Shown piece by piece: positions 35,229 through 43,800 of a stretch of DNA of 64,000 bases. Source of the DNA: JBCCGI01 sp039029355 (lineage in GTDB: Bacteria; Planctomycetota; UBA1135; GCA-002686595); assembly GCA_039029355.1 (NCBI GenBank), contig JBCCGI010000021.1, positions 46,504 through 110,503 on the forward strand, given 5' to 3'. The notes under the pieces are model-generated. The model searched no databases and was not told the DNA's origin. It worked only from the letters and a program-made list of their open reading frames with translations. A program made the position numbers and the translations under genes. Position 1 is the first letter of the stretch. The number at the start of each line of letters is the position of its first letter.

Positions 35229-36230
35229 TTAGAAACCGAGCTTCCCGGGGACGTCCGCAAACTCGCGCAGGGCGCGGGCGTGCTCGCTGTCCTCGTCGGC
35301 GAAGGTCTCTTTCTTGGTTCTGCCGTCGGAGAACACCACGTGGCGTGCATCCTGGTGGCAAACGCCGCCGCCGCCGGGGTTATGGTGGTCGAGTACCTCG
35401 ACCTCGCCGCGCGCGACGCACACGCAGGTCAGGCGGTCGACCGCCATCACGCCGACCACCGTGCCGGTCATGCGCATCGTCGCGTCGGCGGTGACGACCC
35501 GCACCGGCGGGCCTTCGTAACCGGCGCGGCTCTTGAGGAAGACCTCGCCCTCGCTGAGCCCGAGGCGCAGCCCACCCTCGCTCTGGGCGAGCAGCTCGAC
35601 CTCCGAGCGCGGCTGGATCTGGAGCACCAGATCGTCGCCCCAGCTCAGCCGGAGCAGGTTCTCACGCGACTCGAAGCGGGTCGCCTCACCGAACTCGGCG
35701 CCCAGCCGCGAGAGGTCGCGCGGCGAGAGCTCGCGGCCGTCGACGACGACCGGCCCCTCCCCGCGCAGCTCCAGGCCCTCCCAGGTCCGGCCTTCGGGGG
35801 CCACCAGGAGGCCGATCACCAGAATCGCCGCCGCCGCCGCCAGGCCCCCCGCCACAAGGCGGAGAAAGGGCCGGGGCTGCCGGGCGGGCACGCGGGCAGC
35901 CGAAGGCGCAGGCGCCGAGGCGACCCGTTCGGTCGTGGGCAAGGTCCCGCTCACGAAGCGAGCGCGGAGGTCCTGCCGGAACTCGCTTCTCGCCTCGGGG
36001 GGCCCGGGCACATCGTGGAGGATTTTCTCAATCAAACCGTCCGCGCTACGGCCCCGGGGCCGCCCCGGTGACGCGCTTTCGGACGCTTTGTCGGCGATCT
36101 CGCCCGACACAAAGGCCTCCCGGAGGGCCTCCCGGAAGGCCGGACGCGGCTCTCCGGCCACGGAGGCCCGCAGCACGGCCTCGACGTCCTGATTTCCCCG
36201 CTCCGGGGGACGATCGTCGGCCCCGCCCAT
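35229..36230 (-). CDS. FecR-domain anti-sigma-like membrane protein
   Basis: 333 aa. The cytoplasmic N-terminus contains a duplicated motif, RPAFREALREAFVSGEI (29-45) and RSEFRQDLRARFVSGTL (81-97), probably the sigma-binding part. One membrane helix lies at about 124-143. The FecR domain follows, with LRLGLSEGEVFLKSRAG and VVTADATMRMTGTVVGVMAV. Its last strands are rich in Cys and His (C269, C271, H282, H283, C291, H292, H297), a possible metal site. FecR proteins hold or release ECF sigma factors in response to an outside signal. ATG at 36230 overlaps the TGA of the sigma gene (ATGA), so the two are coupled and likely partners. Confidence 0.83.
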   Translation of the reverse strand: MGGADDRPPERGNQDVEAVLRASVAGEPRPAFREALREAFVSGEIADKASESASPGRPRGRSADGLIEKILHDVPGPPEARSEFRQDLRARFVSGTLPTTERVASAPAPSAARVPARQPRPFLRLVAGGLAAAAAILVIGLLVAPEGRTWEGLELRGEGPVVVDGRELSPRDLSRLGAEFGEATRFESRENLLRLSWGDDLVLQIQPRSEVELLAQSEGGLRLGLSEGEVFLKSRAGYEGPPVRVVTADATMRMTGTVVGVMAVDRLTCVCVARGEVEVLDHHNPGGGGVCHQDARHVVFSDGRTKKETFADEDSEHARALREFADVPGKLGF

Positions 36231-36829
36231 CAGGACCCCTCGGCGTGCAGTCGGTGGGTCGCGGCGAGGCTGCCCCGCAGGGCCTCCAGGGCGCGTGAAT
36301 AGCGCTTGCGCGCCGCCACTTCATTGCGGTCGAGGATGCGGCCGATTTCCTCGAACGAGAGCTCTTCGTAGACCCGCAGCACCAGCGCCAGGCGCATGCC
36401 CTCGGGCAGCTCGTCGATCGCTTTCCGGACGTCCTCGTCGCGCTCCTCGCGGTGCAGCGGCGTGTCCGGCTGCTCGGCCTTCGAGGGCATGAAGTCGGCC
36501 GCCCCCTCCTGGTCCGCGCTGGTCTCCTGCAGCGAGTCGCGGTGGCGGCGCGAGCGCCAGTAGTCACGCACCTTGTTCGTCGCGATCGTGAACACCCAGG
36601 GGCGGATGTCGCGGGCGGGGTCGTAGCTCTCGATGGCGCGGTAGATGTGGACGAAGACGTCCTGGGTCAGGTCCTCCGCCAGGTGGTCGTCGGCCACCAT
36701 CCGGCGCACGAACGAGTAGATGCGCGAGAACCAGACGTCGAAGAACCGGCCCAGGGCCGAAGGATCCCGCTGTGCCAACAGGCGCAGCTCGTCAGGCGTC
36801 AGATCCGGCTCGGCGTTGGGCTGTTCCAT
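36230..36829 (-). CDS. ECF RNA polymerase sigma factor
   Basis: 199 aa. Region 2: FVRRMVADDHLAEDLTQDVF, then RPWVFTIATNKVRDYWRSRR. Region 4: AIDELPEGMRLALVLRVYEE, then LSFEEIGRILDRNEVAARKR with a helix-turn-helix. This is the standard length and order of an ECF sigma factor. GGAG lies 4 nt before the ATG. It is coupled to the FecR-type gene by an ATGA overlap, and the ThDP/AOR genes follow on the same strand, so they are candidate targets of the sigma factor. Confidence 0.92.
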   Translation of the reverse strand: MEQPNAEPDLTPDELRLLAQRDPSALGRFFDVWFSRIYSFVRRMVADDHLAEDLTQDVFVHIYRAIESYDPARDIRPWVFTIATNKVRDYWRSRRHRDSLQETSADQEGAADFMPSKAEQPDTPLHREERDEDVRKAIDELPEGMRLALVLRVYEELSFEEIGRILDRNEVAARKRYSRALEALRGSLAATHRLHAEGS

Positions 36830-36925
36830 AAGTCTCCGTATGCGAGGAGGTTAAGAGGCTAACGGGAACCGCGTGCGCAGGGAACAGGCGGTCACCGGCC
36901 CGGGCGGCGGCACTAGCCTTTCGTG

Positions 36926-38272
36926 ATGATTTCCCTGCTCCTCGCCCTGGCGGGCGCCCTGGTCCTGCCGGCCCCTGCGGCCCCCCCCGTCCCGCCGATC
37001 CCCGCGCTGCCGCTCGCCGCGGGCGACCCGGCCGCCGACCTGCGCGCGGCGGTGCTGCTGCCGACGCCCGCCGAGCGGCGCCGGGCCGCGCGGGAGCTGG
37101 CGGCCCGCGACGACGTGACGCTGGAGCGCTGGCTGGAGCTGTGCCGGAGCTTTGGGACCTTCGACCCGCCGCCCCCGGGTGAGTCGTCGACCACCGTCGA
37201 GCTCTGGACCGGTGCCGAGCCGATCGCCACCGAGCGCACCGAGATCTTCGTCTACGTGCCGCCCACGTACGACCCGGCGCAGCCGGCGCCGCTCCTCCTG
37301 CAGCTCCACTACACCTCCGGCAGCGGCGCCGGCGGACACCGCGCGTGGCAGGCGGTGGCGGACCGCATGGGCATGCTGGTCGTCTCGCCCTCGGAGCCGG
37401 GGGCCAACGTCGGCTACACCTTCACCGAGCGCGAGCGCCAGGCCACGCTGTCGGCCCTGCGCTGGGCGCGGCTGCGCTACAACGTCGACGAGAACCGCGT
37501 CTTCGCCACCGGCGTCAGCCGCGGCGGGCACCTGGCCTGGGACCTGGCGCTGCGGCACCCCGACCGTTTCGCGGGGATCGCGCCGATGATCGGGGGGCCG
37601 CGCATCGCGCTCGACCGCGGCGAGAACAACATCCGCTACCTGGAGAACGTCGTCCCGCTCGCGATCCGCGACCTGCAGGGCTCGGGCGACGACCCGGTGC
37701 TCGTGCACAACCTGCGGCTGTGCTTCGAGCGGCTCGCGAAGTGGAAGGCGCCGGACGCCGAGCTGATCGAGTTCCCCGAGCTGGGGCACAGCTTCCAGCT
37801 CGACGCGGTCGACTGGCTCGCGTTCTGGCAGAGCTGCGAGCGCGACGCCACGCCCGAGCGCGTCGTGCGCACCTACGCCCGGCCCGGCGAGGGGCGCGCG
37901 TTCTGGGTCGAGGTGCTGGCGGCCGAGGACGGGGTCGAAGAGACCTTCACGCCGCGCGTGAACAAGACCGCCTGGGAGCGGCTCGACCGCTTCGAGCGGC
38001 TGCGCTACGTGCAGAAGCGCGCGGACGAGCGCACGGGACGGCTGGAAGCGACGCGGTCGCCCTCGCGCGTCAAGCTCAAGGGCGACCGGGTGAAGCGGGC
38101 GCGGGTGCTCTTCTCCGAGGAGACGCTGCCCGCCAAGCGCGACGCGCTGGTTCAGTGGAATCGAAAGACGATCCGCAAGCGCGTCGAACGCGAGACCGAG
38201 GTGCTGCTGGTCGAGTTCGTCGAGCGCTTCGACCGCACCTTCCTGCCGGTGTTCGAGGTCACCGTGCCGTAG
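36926..38272 (+). CDS. Exported alpha/beta-hydrolase, esterase/depolymerase-like
   Basis: 448 aa with signal peptide (MISLLLALAGALVLPAPAAP). The core is an esterase of the PHB-depolymerase/LpqC type: RTEIFVYVPPTYDPAQPAPL, FATGVSRGGHLAWDLALRHP with the nucleophile serine in G-V-S-R-G, and a late histidine in FPELGHSFQLD. About 140 C-terminal residues after the hydrolase are rich in Arg and Lys and not recognised. A GTG at 36923 is directly before the ATG at 36926; the ATG is used. Divergent from the ECF sigma gene. The natural ester is unknown. Confidence 0.8.
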   Translation: MISLLLALAGALVLPAPAAPPVPPIPALPLAAGDPAADLRAAVLLPTPAERRRAARELAARDDVTLERWLELCRSFGTFDPPPPGESSTTVELWTGAEPIATERTEIFVYVPPTYDPAQPAPLLLQLHYTSGSGAGGHRAWQAVADRMGMLVVSPSEPGANVGYTFTERERQATLSALRWARLRYNVDENRVFATGVSRGGHLAWDLALRHPDRFAGIAPMIGGPRIALDRGENNIRYLENVVPLAIRDLQGSGDDPVLVHNLRLCFERLAKWKAPDAELIEFPELGHSFQLDAVDWLAFWQSCERDATPERVVRTYARPGEGRAFWVEVLAAEDGVEETFTPRVNKTAWERLDRFERLRYVQKRADERTGRLEATRSPSRVKLKGDRVKRARVLFSEETLPAKRDALVQWNRKTIRKRVERETEVLLVEFVERFDRTFLPVFEVTVP

Positions 38273-38288
38273 AGCACCCGCGCGCGTC

Positions 38289-40580
38289 TCACCCGTCCGA
38301 GATCCGCCGCAGCGCGTCGAGGACGCCCGAGATCTCGTCGAGCACGGGCCGGCTCTGGCAGACGACCATCAGGTCGCGCCAGAAGTAGAGCGAGCACTCC
38401 GGGCGCGCGTCCCAGGACTCCGGATCGATGTGGCTGCGGATGATGTCCTCCAGGCCGTCGGAGTCGCCCCAGTCGTCCTCCTCGGGGTCGATGTCCAAGA
38501 GCTCGCCGACCTCGTAGAACTCGACCTCGATCGGAGGCCACTCGTCGAAGACGATGGCCCCGTCGACGAGGAAGACCGACTTCTCGCTGGCCTCGGCGAG
38601 CCACTCGAGCGCGTGGGCCAGGGTCGCGTCCGACAGCTCGAGCGAGATGTCGTGCTCGCCGGCGAACCGGTCGGGGTAGACGATCGGCAGGCCGGTCATC
38701 TCGCCCATCGCGTCGCCGACCCACACCGCGTCCTCTCCGTCGAAGCTCACCGAGATGCGCTGCTGCAGCGCCTCCCGCAGCCGGCCCTTCCACTCCGGCT
38801 CGGCGACCTCGGGCTGACGCCCGCGGTTCAGCATGCGGCTGAGCGCGGACTCGACGCGCGCGTGCGTGCTCTCGTTGTGCATCACGACCATCAGACCGCG
38901 CCACATGTCGATCGAGGCGCCATCGACGTCCCACAGGCGGCTGCCGGTCAGCTCCTGGGTCAGGTAGAGGACGTCGTCGGTGTCGTCAAAGCCATCCTCA
39001 TCGACGAAGACCAGCGGCTCGACGTCGTAGAAGCGGAGGTCCTTGCGCGCGGGCAACTTGTCCTCGTACCCGACGAAGACCGCCTCGCGGGCGATGCACC
39101 AGCCGACCTCCTCGAGCTTGCGCGTGATGAGGTTGAGGGTCTGCTCCACGGTGAGGTCGTCGGCCCGCAGGTGGACCTCGGAATCGCCCCAGTCGTCGAA
39201 GTAGCGCTCGCCCAAGATGAAGTTCACGCCCGTGACCTGGCGCAGGAACTCGAGCGTCTCGCTGAGGTACGCGCCCTCGAAGCGGACGTTGAGGCGCTGC
39301 TGGAGCTTCTCCTTGATCTCGGCGCGCCAGGCCTCGGCGGGGCGCTGCCGCTCGACGCGGATCGAGGCGAGCTGCTCGCCCGCCGGCGTCGCCTCGGAGA
39401 CCGCCGGCTGCGGGGCGGCCGAGCTCGCGGCCGTGGTGAAGGCGGTCCAGCCGAGCAGGGCCACGAGCACGAGCCCCAGGAAGGCGCCGGAGCGCGTGCC
39501 TGAGCGGAAGCGGGTAATCATCAGAATCCTCCATTTCATGGCGTTGCCGCCCTGCAGAAAGCCGACCGAGGACGCCCCCGAGGCGCCGTCGGCGCGCAGC
39601 GAGCGCTGCTCCAGGAGTCGCAGCAGCGTCCGCGCGTACGGGACGGGGTCAGAGTCCTCGGCGCGCGCCAGGGCCTCCCAATCACGGGTGGCCTCCTGGG
39701 CCGCCCGCAGACGCCCGATGGCCAGCCAGACCAGCGGGTGGAACCAGTAGAGGCGCTGCGCGACGAGCAACAGCGCGTTGAAGGGCACGTCGCCGCGGCG
39801 TAGGTGCGCGAGCTCGTGCAGGAAGACGTGGCGCAGCTCGCTCGCCGGGAAGTCCTTCAGGACCGTCGCCGGCAGCAGGATGCGCGGGCGCACGAAGCCG
39901 CACACGGCGGGCGAGGACACGAGGTCGGTGCGCAGCAGCTCGACGCGCCGCGCGACGCCCATGCTGCGGCGGCACGCGTCGAGCGACGCTAGCACCGCCG
40001 GATCATCGACGCGCTCGGCGCGCCGCAGCCGCAGCCGGAAGCCGCGCTCGCGCCGGAGGTCGCGCGCGAGCAGCAGCAGCGCGACCAGCGCCCAGCCCGC
40101 GGCGAGCGGAGCGCGCCAGAGGAGACCGGCGCTCGGCTCGTCGGCGCGCGCAGCCGCGGCGGCGGCGGGCTCCGCGCCGACCTCGAAGTCGGGCTCGGGC
40201 GCCGCGCCGAGGTCGTTGCGGCGCGCCGCCGCGCGCGGGTTCGGGAGGGGCGGAACCGCGGGCTCGCGAGCGGCCTCGGCCTCCGTCTCCGCTTCGGCGA
40301 TCGGATCGGCGGGAGCCTCGCGCTCGCCGCGCAGCGGAGCGCGCCACGCAGGCTCGGAAGCCGGCGAGCGCAGCGCCGAGAGCTCCCAGTCCACCGCGAG
40401 CGACGACACCGCCGGCTGCGCAGGCAGGAACAGCCGCAGCACGACCAGGCACCACAGCGCGTAGCGCCAGCGCGGCGTCAGCCAGCGCCCGAAGAGGCGC
40501 TGGGCGACCAGCACGACCAGCACGAGCACCGCCACCTGCCACGAGGTCGCCAGCAGCCAGCCCAGGATCGCGGCGCCCAT
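38289..40580 (-). CDS. BlaR1-like M56 metallopeptidase with duplicated C-terminal sensor modules
   Basis: 763 aa. The N-terminal half has four membrane helices and the M56 zinc site HELAH (255-259) in LRHVFLHELAHLRRGDVPFN, with FHPLVWLAIGRLRAAQEATR after it; a further helix lies at about 363-382. The C-terminal sensor is not the penicillin-binding domain of BlaR1. It is two related modules (about 420-587 and 597-763) of the kind found in secretin N-domain/STN-like folds: ALQQRISVSFDGEDAVWVGD matches KLQQRLNVRFEGAYLSETLE, and both end near WRGLMVVMHNES/WRDLMVVCQSRP. The ATGA overlap with the BlaI-like gene supports repressor cleavage on sensing. The signal is unknown, and beta-lactams are unlikely. 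Confidence 0.87.
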   Translation of the reverse strand: MGAAILGWLLATSWQVAVLVLVVLVAQRLFGRWLTPRWRYALWCLVVLRLFLPAQPAVSSLAVDWELSALRSPASEPAWRAPLRGEREAPADPIAEAETEAEAAREPAVPPLPNPRAAARRNDLGAAPEPDFEVGAEPAAAAAARADEPSAGLLWRAPLAAGWALVALLLLARDLRRERGFRLRLRRAERVDDPAVLASLDACRRSMGVARRVELLRTDLVSSPAVCGFVRPRILLPATVLKDFPASELRHVFLHELAHLRRGDVPFNALLLVAQRLYWFHPLVWLAIGRLRAAQEATRDWEALARAEDSDPVPYARTLLRLLEQRSLRADGASGASSVGFLQGGNAMKWRILMITRFRSGTRSGAFLGLVLVALLGWTAFTTAASSAAPQPAVSEATPAGEQLASIRVERQRPAEAWRAEIKEKLQQRLNVRFEGAYLSETLEFLRQVTGVNFILGERYFDDWGDSEVHLRADDLTVEQTLNLITRKLEEVGWCIAREAVFVGYEDKLPARKDLRFYDVEPLVFVDEDGFDDTDDVLYLTQELTGSRLWDVDGASIDMWRGLMVVMHNESTHARVESALSRMLNRGRQPEVAEPEWKGRLREALQQRISVSFDGEDAVWVGDAMGEMTGLPIVYPDRFAGEHDISLELSDATLAHALEWLAEASEKSVFLVDGAIVFDEWPPIEVEFYEVGELLDIDPEEDDWGDSDGLEDIIRSHIDPESWDARPECSLYFWRDLMVVCQSRPVLDEISGVLDALRRISDG

Positions 40581-40951
40581 CAGCGTGCCTCCTTCTCATC
40601 GAGCAGCCGCCGCAGCTCGGCGAGCTCGTCGGCGCTCAGCGCGCCCTCGCGCACGAAGTGCGCCAGCAGCGGGCTGGCGGCGCCGCCGTGGCGGGCGAGG
40701 AAGCTGCGGCTCTCGGCCTGGACGTAGGCATCGCGCTCCACCCGCGGGCGGTAGAGGTAGCGCTTGCCGTCCACTTCGAAGCCCAGGACGCCCTTCTTCA
40801 CGAGGCGTCCGAGGAGCGTCTTGACGGTCCGCACGCTCCAGGCGCGGTCCGCCAGGGCCGCGGCCACCTCGGCCGCGGTGCGGGGGTGTTGGTCCCAAAT
40901 GGTGGCCATAACCGCCCATTCGGCGTCGGAAATGCGGGGTAGATCGCTCAT
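40580..40951 (-). CDS. blaI: BlaI/MecI/CopY-family repressor
   Basis: 123 aa. Winged helix: PRISDAEWAVMATIWDQHPR, RTVKTLLGRLVKKGVLGFEV and DGKRYLYRPRVERDAY are typical of BlaI/MecI. The C-terminal dimer helices follow. BlaI-type proteins repress their own operon until cut by the M56 partner, encoded by the next gene (ATGA overlap). GGAGGAG precedes the ATG by about 6 nt, and two MecI-like operators lie 20-54 nt upstream. Confidence 0.93.
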   Translation of the reverse strand: MSDLPRISDAEWAVMATIWDQHPRTAAEVAAALADRAWSVRTVKTLLGRLVKKGVLGFEVDGKRYLYRPRVERDAYVQAESRSFLARHGGAASPLLAHFVREGALSADELAELRRLLDEKEAR

Positions 40952-40971
40952 CGGGCCTCCTCCGGCTGAAG

Positions 40972-41005
40972 GACTACAGACGTAGTCAGGACTACAAGCG
41001 TAGTC
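40972..41005. promoter_or_regulatory. Two tandem BlaI/MecI-type operators
   Basis: Two 16-bp dyads, GACTACAGACGTAGTC (40972-40987) and GACTACAAGCGTAGTC (40990-41005), lie 2 bp apart (18 bp centre to centre) directly upstream of the blaI-like start. Each keeps perfect GACTAC/GTAGTC arms. The Staphylococcus MecI operator core, as I recall it, is ACTACATATGTAGT; the first dyad differs at 2 of 14 positions. Confidence 0.85.
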
Positions 41006-41073
41006 TACCGACTCTCCGGCATTTTTCTGCGGGCCCTTGCTCTACCCGCCGGCGCGGGCGCGGTGTCGGAGCC

Positions 41074-41598
41074 CTACCGGGGACCCGAGGTGGGCGTGGC
41101 GGCACGCGCCGTCTGCCAGCGCAGGGTCAGCTCGCGGAAGAAGTCCTTGTCCTTGCCGTTCTCGGCCGAGACGTAGAGCTCGAACCACTCGTCGCCGTCG
41201 GTGCGCACGGTGAAGATGCTGTCCTCGAGCCAGCTGTCGGACCAGGCCGGGTCGATCTCGGCGATGTCCTCGAAGGCGGCGGCCTGGACGATCAGCTCGC
41301 CCTCCTCCTCCCAATAGGAGATGACCGCGTTCTCCGTGAAGAGGTTGCCGTCCTCGGAGATCGAGACGAAGCCGGTCGAGTAGAACCACAGCACGGTCTC
41401 GCCCTCGAGCACGATGCCGTTCTCGCGCAGCCAGGCCTGGTCGGCCTCGCGCAGCTCGCTGCCGGGGTGGGCCTCGGTGTCGGGGATGTAGTGCGTCTCG
41501 GCGAGGAAGCCGATGCCGATCAGCGCCATCAAGCTCGCGACGAAGCAACAGCCGAAGGCCGCGACAAGGAAGATGATGAGCTTCTTCACCGTCCCCAT
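41074..41598 (-). CDS. Membrane-anchored protein of unknown function
   Basis: 174 aa. One N-terminal membrane helix (KLIIFLVAAFGCCFVASLMA) leads to a domain with no family I recognise. It is rich in Trp and acidic residues (VLWFYSTGFVSISEDGNLFT, DSWLEDSIFTVRTDGDEWFE) and looks mostly beta. The ATG at 41598 sits right before the helix. It faces away from the UvrD-like gene (80-nt divergent gap). The longer open frame around it on the same strand is not coding-like. Possibly a lineage-specific small sensor or immunity-type protein; no evidence decides. Confidence 0.6.
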   Translation of the reverse strand: MGTVKKLIIFLVAAFGCCFVASLMALIGIGFLAETHYIPDTEAHPGSELREADQAWLRENGIVLEGETVLWFYSTGFVSISEDGNLFTENAVISYWEEEGELIVQAAAFEDIAEIDPAWSDSWLEDSIFTVRTDGDEWFELYVSAENGKDKDFFRELTLRWQTARAATPTSGPR

Positions 41599-41678
41599 CC
41601 AACCCGGTCGGCGCTCGCGCGTCCAGGTCGAGCCCGCCCTCCCGCCGCGGGTCCGCGCCCGCTAGACTCCGCCCCGCC

Positions 41679-43709
41679 ATGCCGTCCGAATCCAAGTTCT
41701 GTCGCGGGCTGAACGAGGCCCAGAAGAAGGCCGTCCTCACGACCGAGGGCCCCGTGCTCGTACTCGCCGGCGCCGGCACGGGCAAGACGCGCGTGATCAC
41801 CCACCGCATCGGCCGGCTCCTCGAGCGGGGCGCGGATCCCGACAACGTGCTCGCGGTGACCTTCACCAACAAGGCGGCGGCCGAGATGCGCGAGCGCGTC
41901 GGCGCGCTGGTGGGCAAGAAGCGCGCGAAGAAGCTGCACGTCTCGACCTTCCACAAGTTCTGCCTGCTGGCCCTGCGCGAGCACGGCCCCAGGGTCGGCC
42001 TGCCGAAGCGCTTCGCGATCTGCGACGAGTCCGACCAGCTCAGCGCCTGCAAGGCGGCGCTGCGCGAGCTGTCGATCGCCGAGACCAGCATCCAGCCGTC
42101 GGCGCTGCGCGCGCGCATCTCGCTGGCGAAGAACCGCCTGGAGACGCCTGACGGCCTCGCGAGCACACCCGGCGACGAGCGCGACGAGCTGGTCGCCCGC
42201 GCCTGGCGGCGGTACGAGGATCGGCTCGCGCGCGCCAAGGTCGTGGACTTCGACGACCTCCTGACGCAGACCCTGCGGCTCCTCCGCGAGCACGACGACG
42301 TGCGCGAGGCCTTCCGCGAGCGCTTCCGGTACGTGCTGGTCGACGAGTACCAGGACACCAACGGCCCGCAGTACGAGATCCTCCTACAGCTCGCAGGCGG
42401 GCACAGAAACCTGTGCGTCGTCGGCGACGACGATCAGTCGATCTACGGCTGGCGCGGCGCGGACGTCTCCAAGATCCTGAACTTCGACAAGGACTTCCCC
42501 GGCGCCACCGTAGTGCGCCTGGAGACGAACTACCGCTCGACCGAAGAGATCCTCGACGCCGCCTACCGCTGCATCAAGCACAACGCCGACCGGCACGAGA
42601 AGCGGCTGCGCTCGCACCTCGGGAAGGGCGAGCGCGTGCGCGCCTACAACCTGCGCGACGAGAACGAGGAGGCGCACTTCGTCGTGCACGAGATCCAGAC
42701 GCTGGTGCGCGAGGAGGAGGCCAAGCTCTCCGACTTCGCGATCCTGTTCCGCACCGCGACACAGCCGCGCGCCTTCGAGGCCGAGCTGCGCGCGCGCGCC
42801 GTCCCCTATCGGCTCGTCGGCGGCATGTCGTTCTTCGACCGCAAGGAGGTGCGCGACCTCCTCGCCTACCTGCGCCTGTTGGTGCACCCGAACGACGAGA
42901 CCGCCTTCCTGCGCATCCTCAACGCGCCGCCACGCGGCGTCGGGCGCGCCTCGATCGAGCGCGTGACCGACTTCGCGACGCAGCACGCGATCTCCGTGCC
43001 CGAGGCCTTCGAGCGCGCGGACGAGATCGACAAGCTCAAGCCGGCGGCGGCCGAGGCCGCGCAGGGTCTGCTGCGGCTCCTGCACACGCTCGGCGCCGAG
43101 GACCCGGGCAAGAACCTGGTGCCCTTCATCGAGCGCGTGATCGAGGCGGTCGGCTACAAGGATGAGGTCGAGCGCGCCTACCCCGACCCGCGCCAGCGCG
43201 AGGAGCGCTGGATGGCGGTGGGCGAGGTGCTCAACTTCGCGCGCAACTACGTCGACCGCGACGGCGACCCCGACCTCGCCGGCTTCCTCAGCGAGCTGGC
43301 GCTGACGGCGGGCGACGACAAGAAGGACGACGACGACGACTGGCGCGACCAGGTCACGCTGATGACGCTGCACGCCGCCAAGGGCCTCGAGTTCGACCGC
43401 GTGTTCCTCGTCGGCACCGAGGAGGGGCTGCTCCCCCACCTGCGCGCGGTGACCGAGGACACGGTCGAGGAGGAGCGGCGCCTGATGTACGTCGGCATCA
43501 CGCGCGCCAAGCGCGTGCTGACGATGACGTACGCGGCCCAGCGCTCGAAGTACGGGCGGCCGAGCCCGTGCCACGTATCGCGCTTCCTCTTCGAGATCCA
43601 GGGTGCCGAGCCGCCCAAGGAGTGGCGCGCCGCCGGTACGACCGAGCCCGAGCCCGCGAAGGGCAAGAAGAAGAAGAAGGCTCGCCGCCGCCCGGCGACG
43701 CGCTGGTAA
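41679..43709 (+). CDS. UvrD/PcrA/Rep-type ATP-dependent DNA helicase
   Basis: 676 aa, SF1A helicase with all motifs: I (VLVLAGAGTGKTRVITHRIG), II (VLVDEYQDTN), III (GDDDQSIYGWRGAD), IV (LETNYRSTEEI), V (TLMTLHAAKGLEFDRVFLVG) and VI (RRLMYVGITRAKRVL). These enzymes unwind DNA 3' to 5' in repair and replication restart. The length is closer to Rep (about 670) than to UvrD (about 720). The C-terminus ends in a Lys-rich stretch (KGKKKKKARRRPATRW), a likely DNA- or polymerase-contact tail. Confidence 0.93.
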   Translation: MPSESKFCRGLNEAQKKAVLTTEGPVLVLAGAGTGKTRVITHRIGRLLERGADPDNVLAVTFTNKAAAEMRERVGALVGKKRAKKLHVSTFHKFCLLALREHGPRVGLPKRFAICDESDQLSACKAALRELSIAETSIQPSALRARISLAKNRLETPDGLASTPGDERDELVARAWRRYEDRLARAKVVDFDDLLTQTLRLLREHDDVREAFRERFRYVLVDEYQDTNGPQYEILLQLAGGHRNLCVVGDDDQSIYGWRGADVSKILNFDKDFPGATVVRLETNYRSTEEILDAAYRCIKHNADRHEKRLRSHLGKGERVRAYNLRDENEEAHFVVHEIQTLVREEEAKLSDFAILFRTATQPRAFEAELRARAVPYRLVGGMSFFDRKEVRDLLAYLRLLVHPNDETAFLRILNAPPRGVGRASIERVTDFATQHAISVPEAFERADEIDKLKPAAAEAAQGLLRLLHTLGAEDPGKNLVPFIERVIEAVGYKDEVERAYPDPRQREERWMAVGEVLNFARNYVDRDGDPDLAGFLSELALTAGDDKKDDDDDWRDQVTLMTLHAAKGLEFDRVFLVGTEEGLLPHLRAVTEDTVEEERRLMYVGITRAKRVLTMTYAAQRSKYGRPSPCHVSRFLFEIQGAEPPKEWRAAGTTEPEPAKGKKKKKARRRPATRW

Positions 43710-43800
43710 CGCGCGCAGGCGCGGCGCGGGCGCGCGGTGCCGATCCGCGCCGGAAAGTCCGTGGAAGCCGCGGGTCCAGAGCTACCGTTAGACGGTACCC

